Of a DNA stretch of 33,654 nucleotides, positions 1 to 9,850 are shown in pieces (positions within the stretch are counted from its first letter, which is position 1; the number at the start of each line of letters is the position of its first letter). Where the stretch lies: NCBI GenBank assembly GCA_001579985.1, contig LRSR01001393.1, positions 1-33,654 of the forward strand. Reading direction: 5' to 3'. A program made the translations under genes and the position numbers. The notes under the pieces are model-generated. The model saw nothing but the letters and a program-made list of their open reading frames with translations. It ran no database searches and was not told the origin of the DNA. This stretch comes from Hypsibius dujardini. Taxonomy: Eukaryota; Tardigrada; Eutardigrada; Parachela; Hypsibiidae.

Positions 1-709
1 CGGGTAGATAGTGCGAGCGCTGAATTTCGAGAACGAACGTCCAACAGTCGAGGAAGATTTTTTGCTCCCACTTAGGACCGTTTCCAGTGGGAACACAAAA
101 TTCCTCCACTATTTTTTAAAATACTTCAATATTGATGCTGATTTATAAAATTTATTGCATCGCGGCCAGGCGCTCAATACGCTTTTGGTAGAATTTTAAA
201 GCTTAATTAACTCTGGAAGATTCCATTTCTTGATTTCTAATTTTGTCGGTAAAAACATCCATTTTCGAAACAGAATTGACTTGCAATTTTGACGCTGTCA
301 TTCACCTAATTAGATTTGGAAGCGATTGGCAGCAGAAGCAACTTTGTTAGATGTCAGGGGCCGGGGCATGGGCAGCTTGAATCCAGAACGAAACTTCCAA
401 GTGACCCTTAACTTCAACCCCCACCCCCAACATCCAAAAACTATTCTTCTCATACCTATCGATTCGAAATAGAATTTGAGTAAGATTAATGTCCAAATTT
501 TGAAAAAGAACGGTTTCTGAAAATAGAAGTTTTTACAGTCGAAATGAGGAAACATGAAACTTCCACTGTTTTTCTGACTTCATAATTTGCCAAAATGTCG
601 TATCAGTCTGTTGTACGTAAAGATCGCACCGGGAAGTTTCTGCGTGACTGGACGAACGAACGTGCACGCTTTAATTTCATGCACATTTACAACAGATAGC
701 TATTAATAG
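1..709. other. Non-coding 3' flank, direct copy of 12200-12948
   Basis: No gene is recognisable here. The segment is a direct-orientation copy of about 12200-12948: both begin with a near-identical block around a 'gcgagcgctgaatttt'-like stretch and share many later blocks up to the CRISP stop codon. It is therefore the duplicated 3' flank of the CRISP-type gene. Small open frames here are not conserved between the copies and look incidental. Confidence 0.7.
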
Positions 710-1838
710 CTAATTAATCCAATATATCTGTTCCGTGCTCCTGCAGTTGCAGGTGGCTTCGCATCCTGGCCTATTAGGGCTGTTAGGATTGGTGGCATCA
801 TTGCAGGATTCAGCGTCCGGAAAGCGTTCATCGCAGTCCTTGTAGCGATTCTCGTACGGACAATAATTTGCTGTTGATGGTTAATCAAACACGCCAAATT
901 GAGATGCATTCCCAGCAAGCCAGTATACAAAGTGAAGGGGAGAATCTCTTACTGCAGAGTCCGTCATCGCAGAGATCACTGTCCGCACCGCCACACTTGC
1001 CGCAGATGCCGCCGTTGCTAGGGGTTCCCGCCAAATACGGTTCACAGTTCCCGTTAAAGTTACCTTTAAAAATCAAACATCTTTGTTACTGTGTCTGTGT
1101 TTGTGCCTGTGCCTGTGTCTGGGACTGTGTCTGTGTCTGTGTCTGTGTCTGTGTCTGTATCTGTGTCTGTGTCTGTGTCTGTGTCTGTGTCTGTGTCTGT
1201 GTCTGTATCTGTGTCTGTGTCTGCAGGTGCGCCTGTTCCGTGCTTGCAGGGCACAAAAATGACCGACAAACAGCCGCTGTTTTGTTGGACAGTCAGCAAC
1301 GGCGCAGCCGATTAGGTATGAATGAGCCCAGACCAGCTTTAGAGCAACAGCAAATCTATTAAAATACTTTAAGAAATGACAAAACGCTCAGAACATGAAT
1401 GTGCAACCTACCTGGGTGTATGGTTTGAACGGTTCGTACTGCTGGGCCAGCGCATTAGAACAGGGACTCTTCCCGAGAGGGAAGTCAGAGCTGTTTGCAT
1501 GCCAATTGGCAAACACACCAGCCCAAGTGTTGTACAAACCACTAAGGGCAAGATTTTGACCACATTTCTCGAAGTCTGAAGTAGAAATGGTGAACGATTC
1601 GCGAAGGAAAAAAAAATCCTTGAAAAATGAAGTGGATTGCCAGAGACTTACTCGATCCTTTGGTACTAAATCCCGTTCCTTTGCTGGTGCTGTGCACGCA
1701 CCGAGCCGCGTAGTCCTACGCGGATTTGGCGGCAACCGGATCCCAGGAAAATTGCATTATATTTGCTACTTTCACGTCCCACCGATAAGTGTTGATTATA
1801 TCAAGGATAGTGCCTTGGATTTCTGAGGACTTTGTATT
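710..1838 (-). pseudogene. Truncated CAP/CRISP pseudogene (copy A)
   Basis: This is a third copy of the CRISP-type gene that is intact at 4263-6819 and 17373-12949. Recognisable exons on the minus strand are about 1838-1652 (first half of the CAP domain, 5' end lost), 1575-1412 (second half, two codons shorter), 1336-1248 (the VWAHSYLIGCAVADC segment), 1065-953 (hinge cysteines) and 870-710 (last cysteine-rich exon, ending in TAG at 712-710). Lesions seen directly: a TAG replaces the CAG codon of the sister copy in the first CAP exon (near 1711); a cysteine codon in the 1336-1248 exon became glycine; the splice donor after that exon is GC instead of GT; and the AG acceptor before 1065 is mutated to AA. 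The signal peptide, ShKT-like and SAM-like exons are absent. Upstream, homology stops near 1838, followed by a minisatellite. I infer a dead partial duplicate; the intact last two exons suggest it is fairly young. Confidence 0.85.
1088..1235. repeat. (GTGTCT)n microsatellite in a pseudogene intron
   Basis: A nearly pure hexamer array (GTGTCT on plus, AGACAC on minus) lies in the intron between exons 1336-1248 and 1065-953. The same intron in the two intact copies carries a diverged array (6345-6450) or a short one (about 13335-13355), so the array predates the duplications and has changed length. It opens long Val/Ser- and Cys/Val-rich frames in several registers, which are artefacts. Confidence 0.9.
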
Positions 1839-1899
1839 CCTGAGCGACAATCCGGCTCCGTGAATTTCTCCTCCTTCAATAAGTGCTTTTGGGTTTTTT

Positions 1900-2225
1900 C
1901 CTGCAGGTCAATGGGTACTGGGGGCCTACTGGAGTTGGAGTTATGGAGTTACTGTATAAAAACAGTACTGTCAGATCAAGGGGTACCGGGGGTCTCATGG
2001 AGTTGGGGTTATGGAGTTACTGTATAGAAATAGTACTGTCAGGTCAAGGGGTACCGGGGGCCTACTGGAGTTGGAGTTATGGAGTTACTGTATAAAAACA
2101 GTACTGTCAGATCAAGGGGTACTGGGGGCCTACTGGAGTTGGGGTTATGGAGTTACTGTATAGAAATAGTACTGTCAGGTCAATGGGTACTGGGGGTCTT
2201 ATTGGAATTGGAGTTATGGAGTTAC
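1900..2225. repeat. 68-bp minisatellite, about 4.5 copies
   Basis: The landmark ACTGTCAG recurs at 1967, 2035, 2103 and 2171, a constant period of 68 bp. Alternate units differ in the same places (GATCAAGG versus GGTCAAGG; TATAAAAACAG versus TATAGAAATAG), so a two-unit block of 136 bp was probably amplified. The array starts soon after CRISP homology of copy A ends and merges into the dispersed repeat at 2226. Confidence 0.9.
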
Positions 2226-2366
2226 GTCAATTTACATTACTGTCTTTCGAGGGCTACCGGTGGTGAAGGGTCTGATGGAGTTGAATTTATGAAACAGTTG
2301 TATGACTAACAAAGATTTGCAAAAGTCCGTCACATATTCATAAAAATCTGGGAAAACACTGTATTC
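2226..2366. repeat. Dispersed repeat, inverted partner at 7897-8040
   Basis: About 140 bp match the reverse complement of 7897-8040, including TTTACATTACTGTCTTT, GGGCTACCGG, TCTGATGGAGTTG and TATTCATAAAAAT. The part GGGCTACCGG...GGAGTTG also resembles the 68-bp minisatellite unit next door (GGGGTACCGGGGG...GGAGTTGG), so the array probably arose from inside this repeat. No protein is encoded. Confidence 0.7.
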
Positions 2367-2469
2367 TACCAGATGATAATTACTTCGATGTCAAAAAATC
2401 CACACAGAATCGTTAAATTACAAGTCTTTCAGATTTAGGTCGACTCGACATTTTCAGAGGAAATCATGC

Positions 2470-2531
2470 TGCTACCGCCGAGCCCTTCGGACTACATCCA
2501 GAGCGAGAAGAAGGCACAGGAACAGCTTCAT
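2470..2531 (-). pseudogene. Relic first exon of an astacin gene
   Basis: On the minus strand an ATG at 2531-2529 begins MKLFLCLLLALDVVRRARR followed by TAG (2474-2472). It matches the signal peptide of the intact astacin at 19322 ([19 protein letters not shown]), and flanking non-coding sequence matches too, including the block after the splice donor. The last bases of the exon and the GT donor are deleted or changed, and no further astacin exon follows on this strand before the repeats at 1900-2366. It marks the place where a second astacin gene once started, head to head with the CRISP gene at 4263. Confidence 0.8.
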
Positions 2532-4083
2532 TTCTTAGCTGAGAATATCCTCACGTCTAATTACTTCGCCTTCGAGACCGGGTGAAACATACTTTCGTAT
2601 TGTGGATTATTCTTCAGTCACAGGTCGTTCTGTCTGACTGTCTGTCAGCCGTCACACAAACACACACAATGAAAGGCCGACAATCGCGTGACCGGCTGGC
2701 GGCACATTTACATGCAAAACCGGTTGCGATCTTTTTTGATTCCAGTCAGCCCGCTGTCGTAAATTCTCTTGCGCCTTGCATTATACATTGAAGGACGGAA
2801 TATCTCTTTCCCATGAGCACACTTTCCGGTCTTCATTTTCTTTTCTGTGAGCCACATAGCCGAAGCATCTGAGGTCGCAAAGTTATGTACTTCGTACGCG
2901 CATCAAACGTCACTTTTACAATTTTCCTATCGCAGTTTTTTCCTTGAAATCCTTTAGTTATAAAAAGATTCCGGGTAATCAAATTTCAAGGTCATAATAA
3001 ACGACCAACCGGGCGTGCTTTGCTTGATGCATTGTGCTTTTCTCTCCGGCACCTAATTACTAGAGGGTACATTTACACAAATAAACCGCACTTTGCCCTC
3101 CCGAAAAACATTATCTTAAATACTGTGACAATCGATAACGGCTATATTCACAATCTTAAATACCGCTTCATGTTGCGCAACAAGGCAGCCTGTAACGGCC
3201 TTTCAAGTCCCTGAATTAAAAGTGACCAAATGGAATACCATTTACGACACCAATTTTATTGGGATTTAGAAGTTTAATCAGAGTTAGTTTGAAAAGTTTG
3301 GAAGTGTAGAAAACTGGTCGATTCCAATAGTTTGATTAAGCACAGAGTTTAAAAATACTTATTGTGTTGGTAAAGGACGAGAACAGTGCCAATTGACCAC
3401 TGGTCAGTCGTTTTGATGATGAAAATATCTTCCTCATTGTGAATTTCACTGTTTCAACTATTATTCTCTGTTAGCTCGGCGGTATAGAGCGTCTCTTCAA
3501 TTCTCGGACGAGTATTTCCCCATTTTTTCTCATCCTTAGAGGCCCGGTTGAGCATGTCAATGATGTCAAATTATTTATGGCCAGGGAAGGAGCACTCCTG
3601 GAAGACTGACCATTAGTCAACCAAATGCAGCTCAGTCCAAAATTGCATTTGTTTTTGCATTCCATTTTGGGCATGAACGATGGATTCATTTTGGTGTGGA
3701 CCAAAAGATAGACCGTCAAATTTTAACGTACTGTGGCACTTTTTCGGACCATAAATGATTGCAATTCTAGTTCGAATTACTGTTATTTTGTTCGCCAGGG
3801 TGTGCGTGCAACCAACAAGCGATACTTTACGAAGATTGCTTATGAAGTTCGCTATCCCGTTCAAATTTGACGGCGAGCGTTTTTGACGATGAAAGCCTCG
3901 CAATTACGCACCGGTCCAACCGGACAAGTAAACACAGTTTTTTTTGCGGTACCGTTTCGAGAACCATTTTTTCGCCAGGGTTAGTCTTGCGCTGCTCTGT
4001 TCACTGACTGTCAATCAAAATATAATATACTCCATCGCCTTGTTCGTTTCTCACTTAAATTCTTTCCTCAGGGGCTGAATTAA
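2532..4083. other. Upstream region between relic astacin exon and CRISP gene B
   Basis: About 1.55 kb with no convincing gene. Blocks around 2600-3440 and from 3860 onward are shared, inverted, with the 17374-19321 region upstream of the other pair, while about 3440-3858 is unique to this arm. Small open frames (for example 3613-3903 minus) resemble nothing I know and are not kept in the other arm. The shared blocks are candidates for common regulatory DNA of the divergent gene pair. Confidence 0.6.
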
Positions 4084-4089
4084 TATATA
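4084..4089 (+). promoter_or_regulatory. TATA-like box upstream of CRISP gene B
   Basis: TATATA sits 174 bp upstream of the ATG at 4263. The same hexamer is found at the matching place (17552-17547, minus), 175 bp upstream of the sister gene's ATG, inside a well-conserved block. A transcription start near 4115-4120 (TGCAGTTT) would be the normal distance downstream. The position is inferred from spacing and conservation between the copies only. Confidence 0.5.
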
Positions 4090-4262
4090 CTACTGAGTCG
4101 TCATTGCGCGTGGGTGCAGTTTACTGCTTCGGTAATAAAGTGATTTGTTTCAGTTCCAGTCGCGCATGCATCGGAAAGAGAATTGTTTTACAAACACACT
4201 CAGTCTCGGTGAACGCTTGATCAAATGTCGTCGCTGGCACAGTCGGGGAGCCTCGGATCGCG

Positions 4263-6819
4263 ATGGTTCTTCGTCGCTCCCTTGCTGCACTACTCGCGGC
4301 GACTATTTCATTGCTGGCCGTAATTGTGGTCTCCCATGCTGAGTCTAGCGGTTGCTGCACCACCGATTTCAACATCTGCGTGGATAGGCTCCCCAAAGCC
4401 TGTCTGGAGGACAACGAGCAGTATCTGGACGTGCAAAACACTCTGTTGAGCTGCACGGTCGGGCAGAACCCGATCACCATCAAGGAGTGCCCGTTCTTTT
4501 GCCAGCCCGTTGAAGGGCGCAACTCAATCTGCACGTCGAGCACTTCTATGGCGCGACAGTCAAGGTCTACGGCCAGAAGTACGGCTACTACTGTAACGAC
4601 GACGACGACTACTGGGAAGAAAAGAAGGCCGAAGGTTATGACAACAATATCAGCAGGTAAAATATGTGCTGCTATTGATTATTCAATAAAATAAAAAGCA
4701 ATTTTGTGGAAATTGAAGTAAAAATAAAATGGGGAACCATGTGTGGTTTAAATTATATTAATACTGTAAGAAACAAAATGTTCCTGATAAATACTTCTGT
4801 ATATGGCATTATATTAAAATTATTGTTTTTTTAATAATTCTGTGTTCTAGTCCTATCGACAGACAGCAATGGACTGATAAATGGCGAAGTGACAACAGTT
4901 GATCTTGTTCGAGCACTCGGGCTGCCGAACCGCGTAGCTAACATTTTATTGAGGAACAACTACCACAGTGTCGATGATGTTAAACTACTCACCAGAGATG
5001 TTCTGATGGCGGCTCCTCTCGCGCTCTCGGAGCATGACGCGCTAATACTCGTGCGCCTATTGGACTTGAAAGACGAAATACAAACAACGGAAGCATCGAC
5101 AGAGCCACCAACGGTCAATTGGAAGAGTCAGTCGCAGCGCAGGCGTACGTCTGCTCGGACAACTACTACCCTGAAAGAGCCCAGAAGTAAGTCGAGCTAA
5201 AATTTACCACGTCACTTTTCTTTCGAGATGCACTATCACCATTCACGTTTCTCAATTTTGAGGAGCTCCTTAGTAAACAGATACGCGAATGCGTAGCAAG
5301 TTCTCATGAAAATTTAATTTATTATTAACCAGCGTCAACAAAAATATCTGAGGATATCAGGGGGCGGGGCTAGGTGGTTTGCGGATTTCTCTCTAGTAAT
5401 TTGGTTAATTTTTAATAACTGTCCACAATTAAATATTTCTGTTGAGGCTAACCGATTCCAAGTTAAATTTTGGAGTAAGTATCATAAATAGCACGTGAAT
5501 TGCGTAATCGTGATACTCGCCCCTCCCCCCTCGTCAAAACAGAGCTCAGTAATGTGTTAAACCGTATTTTTGCTTTTAGAAATGTGGAAACTACGATCTA
5601 GTAAATTTTGTTTTTGGTTCAGACAACTGTGATGAGTTTGCTTTCACATACAGCAGGTGATGGAGAAGAGGACGGGGATTCAGATGAGACTGAAGAAGCC
5701 AACCATAAAGCCATCATGAAGAACTTTGATACAAAGTCCTTCGAAGTTCAGGGCACTATCCTGGGCATAATCAACACTTATCGGAGGGACGTGAAAGCAG
5801 CGAATATGCTGAAAGTTTCCTGGGATTCGGATGCCGCCGAATCCGCTCAAATCTATGCGAATCAGTGCGTGTACAGCACCCGCAAAGGAACGGGATTTAG
5901 TACCAAAGGATCCAGTAAGTCCCTAGCAATCCACTTCTTGTGTTTTTTTTTTAAATTTTTTTTACTTCAGAAATCGTTTACAATACTAAATTTCCTACTT
6001 CAGCCTTCGACAAATGTGGGCAAAATCTTGCTCTTGGCGATTTGTACAAAACTTGGGCTGATGTGTTTGCCGATTGGCATGGAAACAGCTCCAAATTCCG
6101 TCTCGGGAAGAGTCCTTGTGCTAAAACTGGTGCGCTGGCCCAGTGGTATACACAGTTCAAACCATACACCCAGGTAGGTTGCATATTCATGTTCTGAGCG
6201 TTTTGGCATTTCTTGAAGGATTTTATTAGCTTTGCTGTTGCTCTAAAGTTGGTCTGGGCGCATTCATATCAAATCGGCTGCGCTGTTGCTGACTGTCCTC
6301 CAAAAGGTCAACACTTCGTCTGTCACTTTTGTGCACAGTAAGTGAAGAACAGACACAGCCACAGACAAAGCCACAAACACAGACACATGCACAGGCGCAG
6401 ACACAAACACAATCACATGCACAGGCCCGGACACAGACACAGTAACAAAGATGTTTGATTTTTAGAGGTAACTTCAACGGGAACTGTGAACCGTATTTGG
6501 CGGGAACTCCTAGCAACGGTGGCATCTGCGGCAAGTGTGGCGGTGCGGACAGTGATCTCTGCGATGACGGACTCTGCAGTAAGAGTTCTCCCCTTCACTT
6601 GTATACTGGCTTGCTGGAAATGCATCTCAATTTGGCGTGTTTCATTAACCATCAACAGCAAATCCTTGTCCGTACGAGAATCGCTACAAGGACTGCGATG
6701 AACGCTTTCCGGACACCGAATCCTGCAATGATGCCACCAATCCCAACAGCCCTAATAGGCCAGGATGCGAAGCCACCTGTAACTGCAGGAGCACGGAACA
6801 GATATATTGGATTAATTAG
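4263..6819 (+). CDS. Secreted ShKT-like / SAM-like / CAP-CRISP protein (gene B)
   Basis: Seven exons by splice signals and phase: 4263-4656, 4851-5186, 5654-5914, 6004-6173, 6249-6337, 6466-6578, 6659-6819; 507 residues. Order: hydrophobic signal peptide (residues 1-26); six-to-eight-cysteine ShKT-like segment (31-90); Thr-rich basic linker; SAM-like helical segment (149-207, from DLVRALGLPNRVANILL); acidic stretch (247-258); CAP domain from about 276 (INTYRRDVKAANMLKVSWD, then CGQNLALGDLYKTW, PYTQLVWA, IGCAVADC); then a CRISP-type hinge (CGKC...LCDDGLCTNPC) and a cysteine-rich tail ending CEATCNC. Introns 1-3 are phase 1, so exons 2 and 3 are modular. CRISP proteins are secreted and in known cases bind ion channels or partner proteins; function here is unknown. 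The usual CAP cavity His/Glu residues appear replaced. Joining exon 1 to the CAP exons rests on matching phase in two copies; two separate genes remain possible. Exon 1 also has an open alternate frame. Confidence 0.72.
6345..6450. repeat. Degenerate ACAGAC/CACAGG repeat in gene B intron 5
   Basis: An imperfect hexamer array of ACAGACACAGCC-like units fills most of the 128-bp intron between 6337 and 6466. It occupies the same intron as the pure array in pseudogene copy A (1088-1235). Confidence 0.8.
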
Positions 6820-6854
6820 CTATTAATAGCTGGCTGTTGGTAAATGTGCATGAA

Positions 6855-6860
6855 ATTAAA
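6855..6860 (+). terminator. Possible polyadenylation signal ATTAAA, gene B
   Basis: ATTAAA lies 36 bp after the stop codon. The same hexamer is kept downstream of the sister gene (12913-12908, minus). This is the nearest polyA-like signal, but is weaker than AATAAA. Confidence 0.4.
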
Positions 6861-7340
6861 GCGTGCACGTTCGTTCGTCCAGTCACGCAGGAACTTCACG
6901 GTGCGATCTTTACGTACAATATACTGATACGACATTTTGGCAAATTATGAAGTCAGGAAAGTAGTGGATGTTTCATGTTTCCTCATTTTCGACTGTAGAA
7001 ACTTCTATTTTCAGACACCATTCTTTTTCAAAATTTGGACACTAATCTTATTTAAATTCTATTTCGAATCGATAGGTATGAGAAGAATAGTTTTTGGATG
7101 TTGGGGGCGAAGTTAAGGGTCATTTCTTCAATATCACTTGGAAGTTTCCGTTCTGAATTCAGGCTGACCCATACCCCGCCCCCTTACATCTAACAAAGAT
7201 CTTTTATTTGGCAATCGCTTTCAAATCTAATTAGGGGAGGAACAATGTCAAAATCGTAAGTCAAATCTGCTTCAAAAATGGAAGTTTTTACAGATGAAAT
7301 AAGGAAAAATGGAATCTTCTACAGTTAATTGTTCTAGCTT

Positions 7341-9393
7341 TGATTGACAGTCCTCCAAAATGTTGGTTTTTCGACGAGGACCTTTCTTCTTGCTAGAAAA
7401 GGCATGCCGTTTACGGAGCAGAATTTGTGTAGCACATAACCAGTCCAAGATCGTACTTTTTTTAAGTTTGATGTAATATCTTTCAGTCCTCCTTCCCTTC
7501 TGCCACAAAGTATGAACTGCCATTGCTATTCAGGAGGAATTTGCCTTCCTTTTACCATTTTGAAAAACAACTTTTTAATAAATCAAGTCAATCAAGAGTG
7601 ATAGCAGCGACAAATAAAAAGCACAATCATGAACAGCTGCAAAAACAACTAATAAGAATTCGAATTCTTCTACTTTGAACAGTTTACCTGCGATTAAGTC
7701 AGCAGTTATTGCAGTCCTATACCAGGTTAACTGCCATTTGTTTTTGAGATTATGAGATTAGCAAATATATGATGGGCCACTCAGTTCAATTATCTGCATC
7801 TCTTAATATCGAAGACATCCTATTGTTATACCTGTCGCACCACATCTCTCTCTGTGCGCAAAAAGTCTATCTTGTGCAAACAGAGTTTTTCTTGGCGCTG
7901 AATAAATACAGTGTATTCCCAAATTTTTATGAATACGTGACTGACTCTTGCAAATCTCTAGTAGTCATACAATTTTTTCATAAATCCAACTCCATCAGAA
8001 CATCCGCCTCCGGTAGCCCGCAAAAGACAGTAATGTAAATGAACGTACAAGGGTCTCCACAAATACTGAATAATATTTGTCACTCCCTCCAACATCCATG
8101 AGTGTGGGAAAATAAAAATTAATTTCAATGGCAAGGAGGGCAGTAAGTTAAGATTAGCTAAAACTTGATTTGAAACCAATCTGACAATAATTGAGCTTTT
8201 GAGGAATTTTGTCCTGAAAGTGGTACTTTTGTACCCGCCAACTTAAGCCGAAAAGTATACTACGAACTTCAGTTCCGCCAATCGTGTTTGGAGCTTAAAC
8301 GAAAAACCGCTCATTGTACGTTATCATGACATAGTTTCTCTATAAAAACCACGTTCTATTGGTTCTTGAAATGCAGCAGAATATTTTTGAAAAAAAATAG
8401 TTCGCGCAAAAGTGCGAAAACAAGTACGTTCTACACATTAACATCGTTTTAGTTCCGCCCCTACAACATTTTGAGTTTCATAAAAAGCAACTATTTTATG
8501 AGTTATCCTTTTAGGGTTACTTTGTTTGCTACACTGCCTCTAGAACCACTTGATGGAAAGGCAGAATTTCAAAGGATTCACTAACACAATCAAGTAATGA
8601 AGCAATCAACCCACTGAGCCCGTGTTAAAAAGCAAAATCGGCCATTTTAGTCAGCGACCCCAGGAAGGCTTCCTGCGTGAGATTAAAAACTAGTTTTTAT
8701 CATAAAATTAAATGAGGCTTCAGGTGTGGCGTTTTTGTCATTTGTGAGGTTAGCGTCAGTTACGCTCAGTTTGCGTGGCCACCGTTTGAAAACTATTCAA
8801 TGTTTGTGGTGACCCTTGTATATTTGTTACACCAGTATTCCTATATATTTTCATACCAAAATCAATAAATATTTTCGTACCAACATATAAATATTTTTCA
8901 TACCAATATTTATATAAAATATTGCCATAAGTATTTTCATTTATTATGCTATACAAGGAGCTGAAAATCAATCCCATGTGACGACCTGTTCTCCCTTCGA
9001 GAACCCGGAAGTCCTGTTGACCTTACGATACACGATAACTACGAGTACTCCTTTTCGGAATTATTACTTGCACAACCAATTGAGAGAAGCCGAGATAGCA
9101 AGCCGATGGAAAGTAAAACTAAATGAGAAGCTAGAAAACAAAACGAGAAGTCGAGGCTCGAACCGAGCTTCAAGACTCATCCTTATCGTTCGAACATGAC
9201 AACAATCTAAACAAGCGCATACTTGACTTGACACTGAAACATCATTCTCACAAGACAAAAACGAGAACTACAGCATGGGAATTACAGTACGAGTACATGT
9301 GAGCAATATGTGGCACATGAGAATCGACCTTGAAATATTGACCGGCAAATCACAACAACAAACACGAACGTCACACCCGGCTTACGTCTTCTA
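7341..9393. other. Unassigned AT-rich spacer
   Basis: Inverted-duplication homology ends near 7340. I find no gene in this 2-kb stretch. It holds the dispersed repeat copy at 7897-8040 (inverted partner of 2226-2366) and an AT-rich stretch at about 8817-8945 with repeated TATTTTCATACCAA-like units. Short open frames around 7272-7523, 7769-8038 and 8978-9258 have no recognisable domain, signal peptide or splice pattern. Confidence 0.6.
8817..8945. repeat. AT-rich degenerate tandem repeat
   Basis: Units resembling ATATATTTTCATACCAA recur three to four times with insertions and substitutions (around 8842, 8868, 8893 and 8930). No coding potential is seen. Confidence 0.5.
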
Positions 9394-9785
9394 CTAGTTC
9401 GTTTCGCTTTTTGTTGTGGGCGTGGTCAAATCAGTGTCATCCCCAGAATCGGCAGCTCCCGTCACTTCAACCGGAGTTGTGGTGGTCCTCCTCTTTTTTG
9501 TCATCGTCGTCGACAATTCAGTCAAGTCTTCGGCGTCGTCCGAAACGACGGTTGTCTGAACCGCTTTTTTGGTCGTCATGGTGGTCGTAGGCGTTGTCAC
9601 AGCTTCAGTTTTGATCACCGGAACTTCCGTCGCCGTCCACGGAGCCTTCGTGGACGGTTGCTTCTGCTCCGTGATCGGTTTATTCGGTTTATGAGCTAGA
9701 TACAGCGACAGTTAATTATTGCAGTCGAACGATTTATCAACCAACAATTCGTCAACGCATCACCATTACCTAGAGATGGCATCAA

Positions 9786-9850
9786 ATGTCAAATGTTAAA
9801 TGTCAAATTCAAATCAAATCAAATCAAATCAAATCAAAGCAAAGCAAATT
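9786..9850. repeat. (AAATC)n short tandem repeat
   Basis: Pentamer units AAATC/AAAGC repeat about ten times, within the last intron of the decayed astacin (9956-9696). Confidence 0.85.

Larger units (their letters stand above)
2400..7340. repeat. Left arm of large inverted duplication
   Basis: Read on the opposite strand, blocks of this arm match 12430-19450 in the same order: relic astacin exon 1 (2531-2470 versus 19322-19388), upstream non-coding blocks (around 2600-3440 and 3860-4260 versus about 18430-19250 and 17374-17770), CRISP exon 1 (4263 versus 17373), the CAP exons and the 3' flank to about 7340. Segments without counterpart are about 3440-3858 and the stretch holding the SAM-like exon (about 4830-5560). 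The right arm is longer because of inserted elements. About 5.1 kb separates the arms (7341-12430). Block ends are approximate because I aligned by eye. Confidence 0.85.

Noticed and set aside
868-1362. Long plus-strand open frame rich in Cys/Val
   Set aside because: It runs through the hexamer microsatellite and antisense to the CRISP pseudogene; the frame exists only because the repeat lacks stops.
3471-3903. Minus-strand open frames in the left-arm-specific segment
   Set aside because: They have no recognised motif or splice pattern and no counterpart in the other arm.
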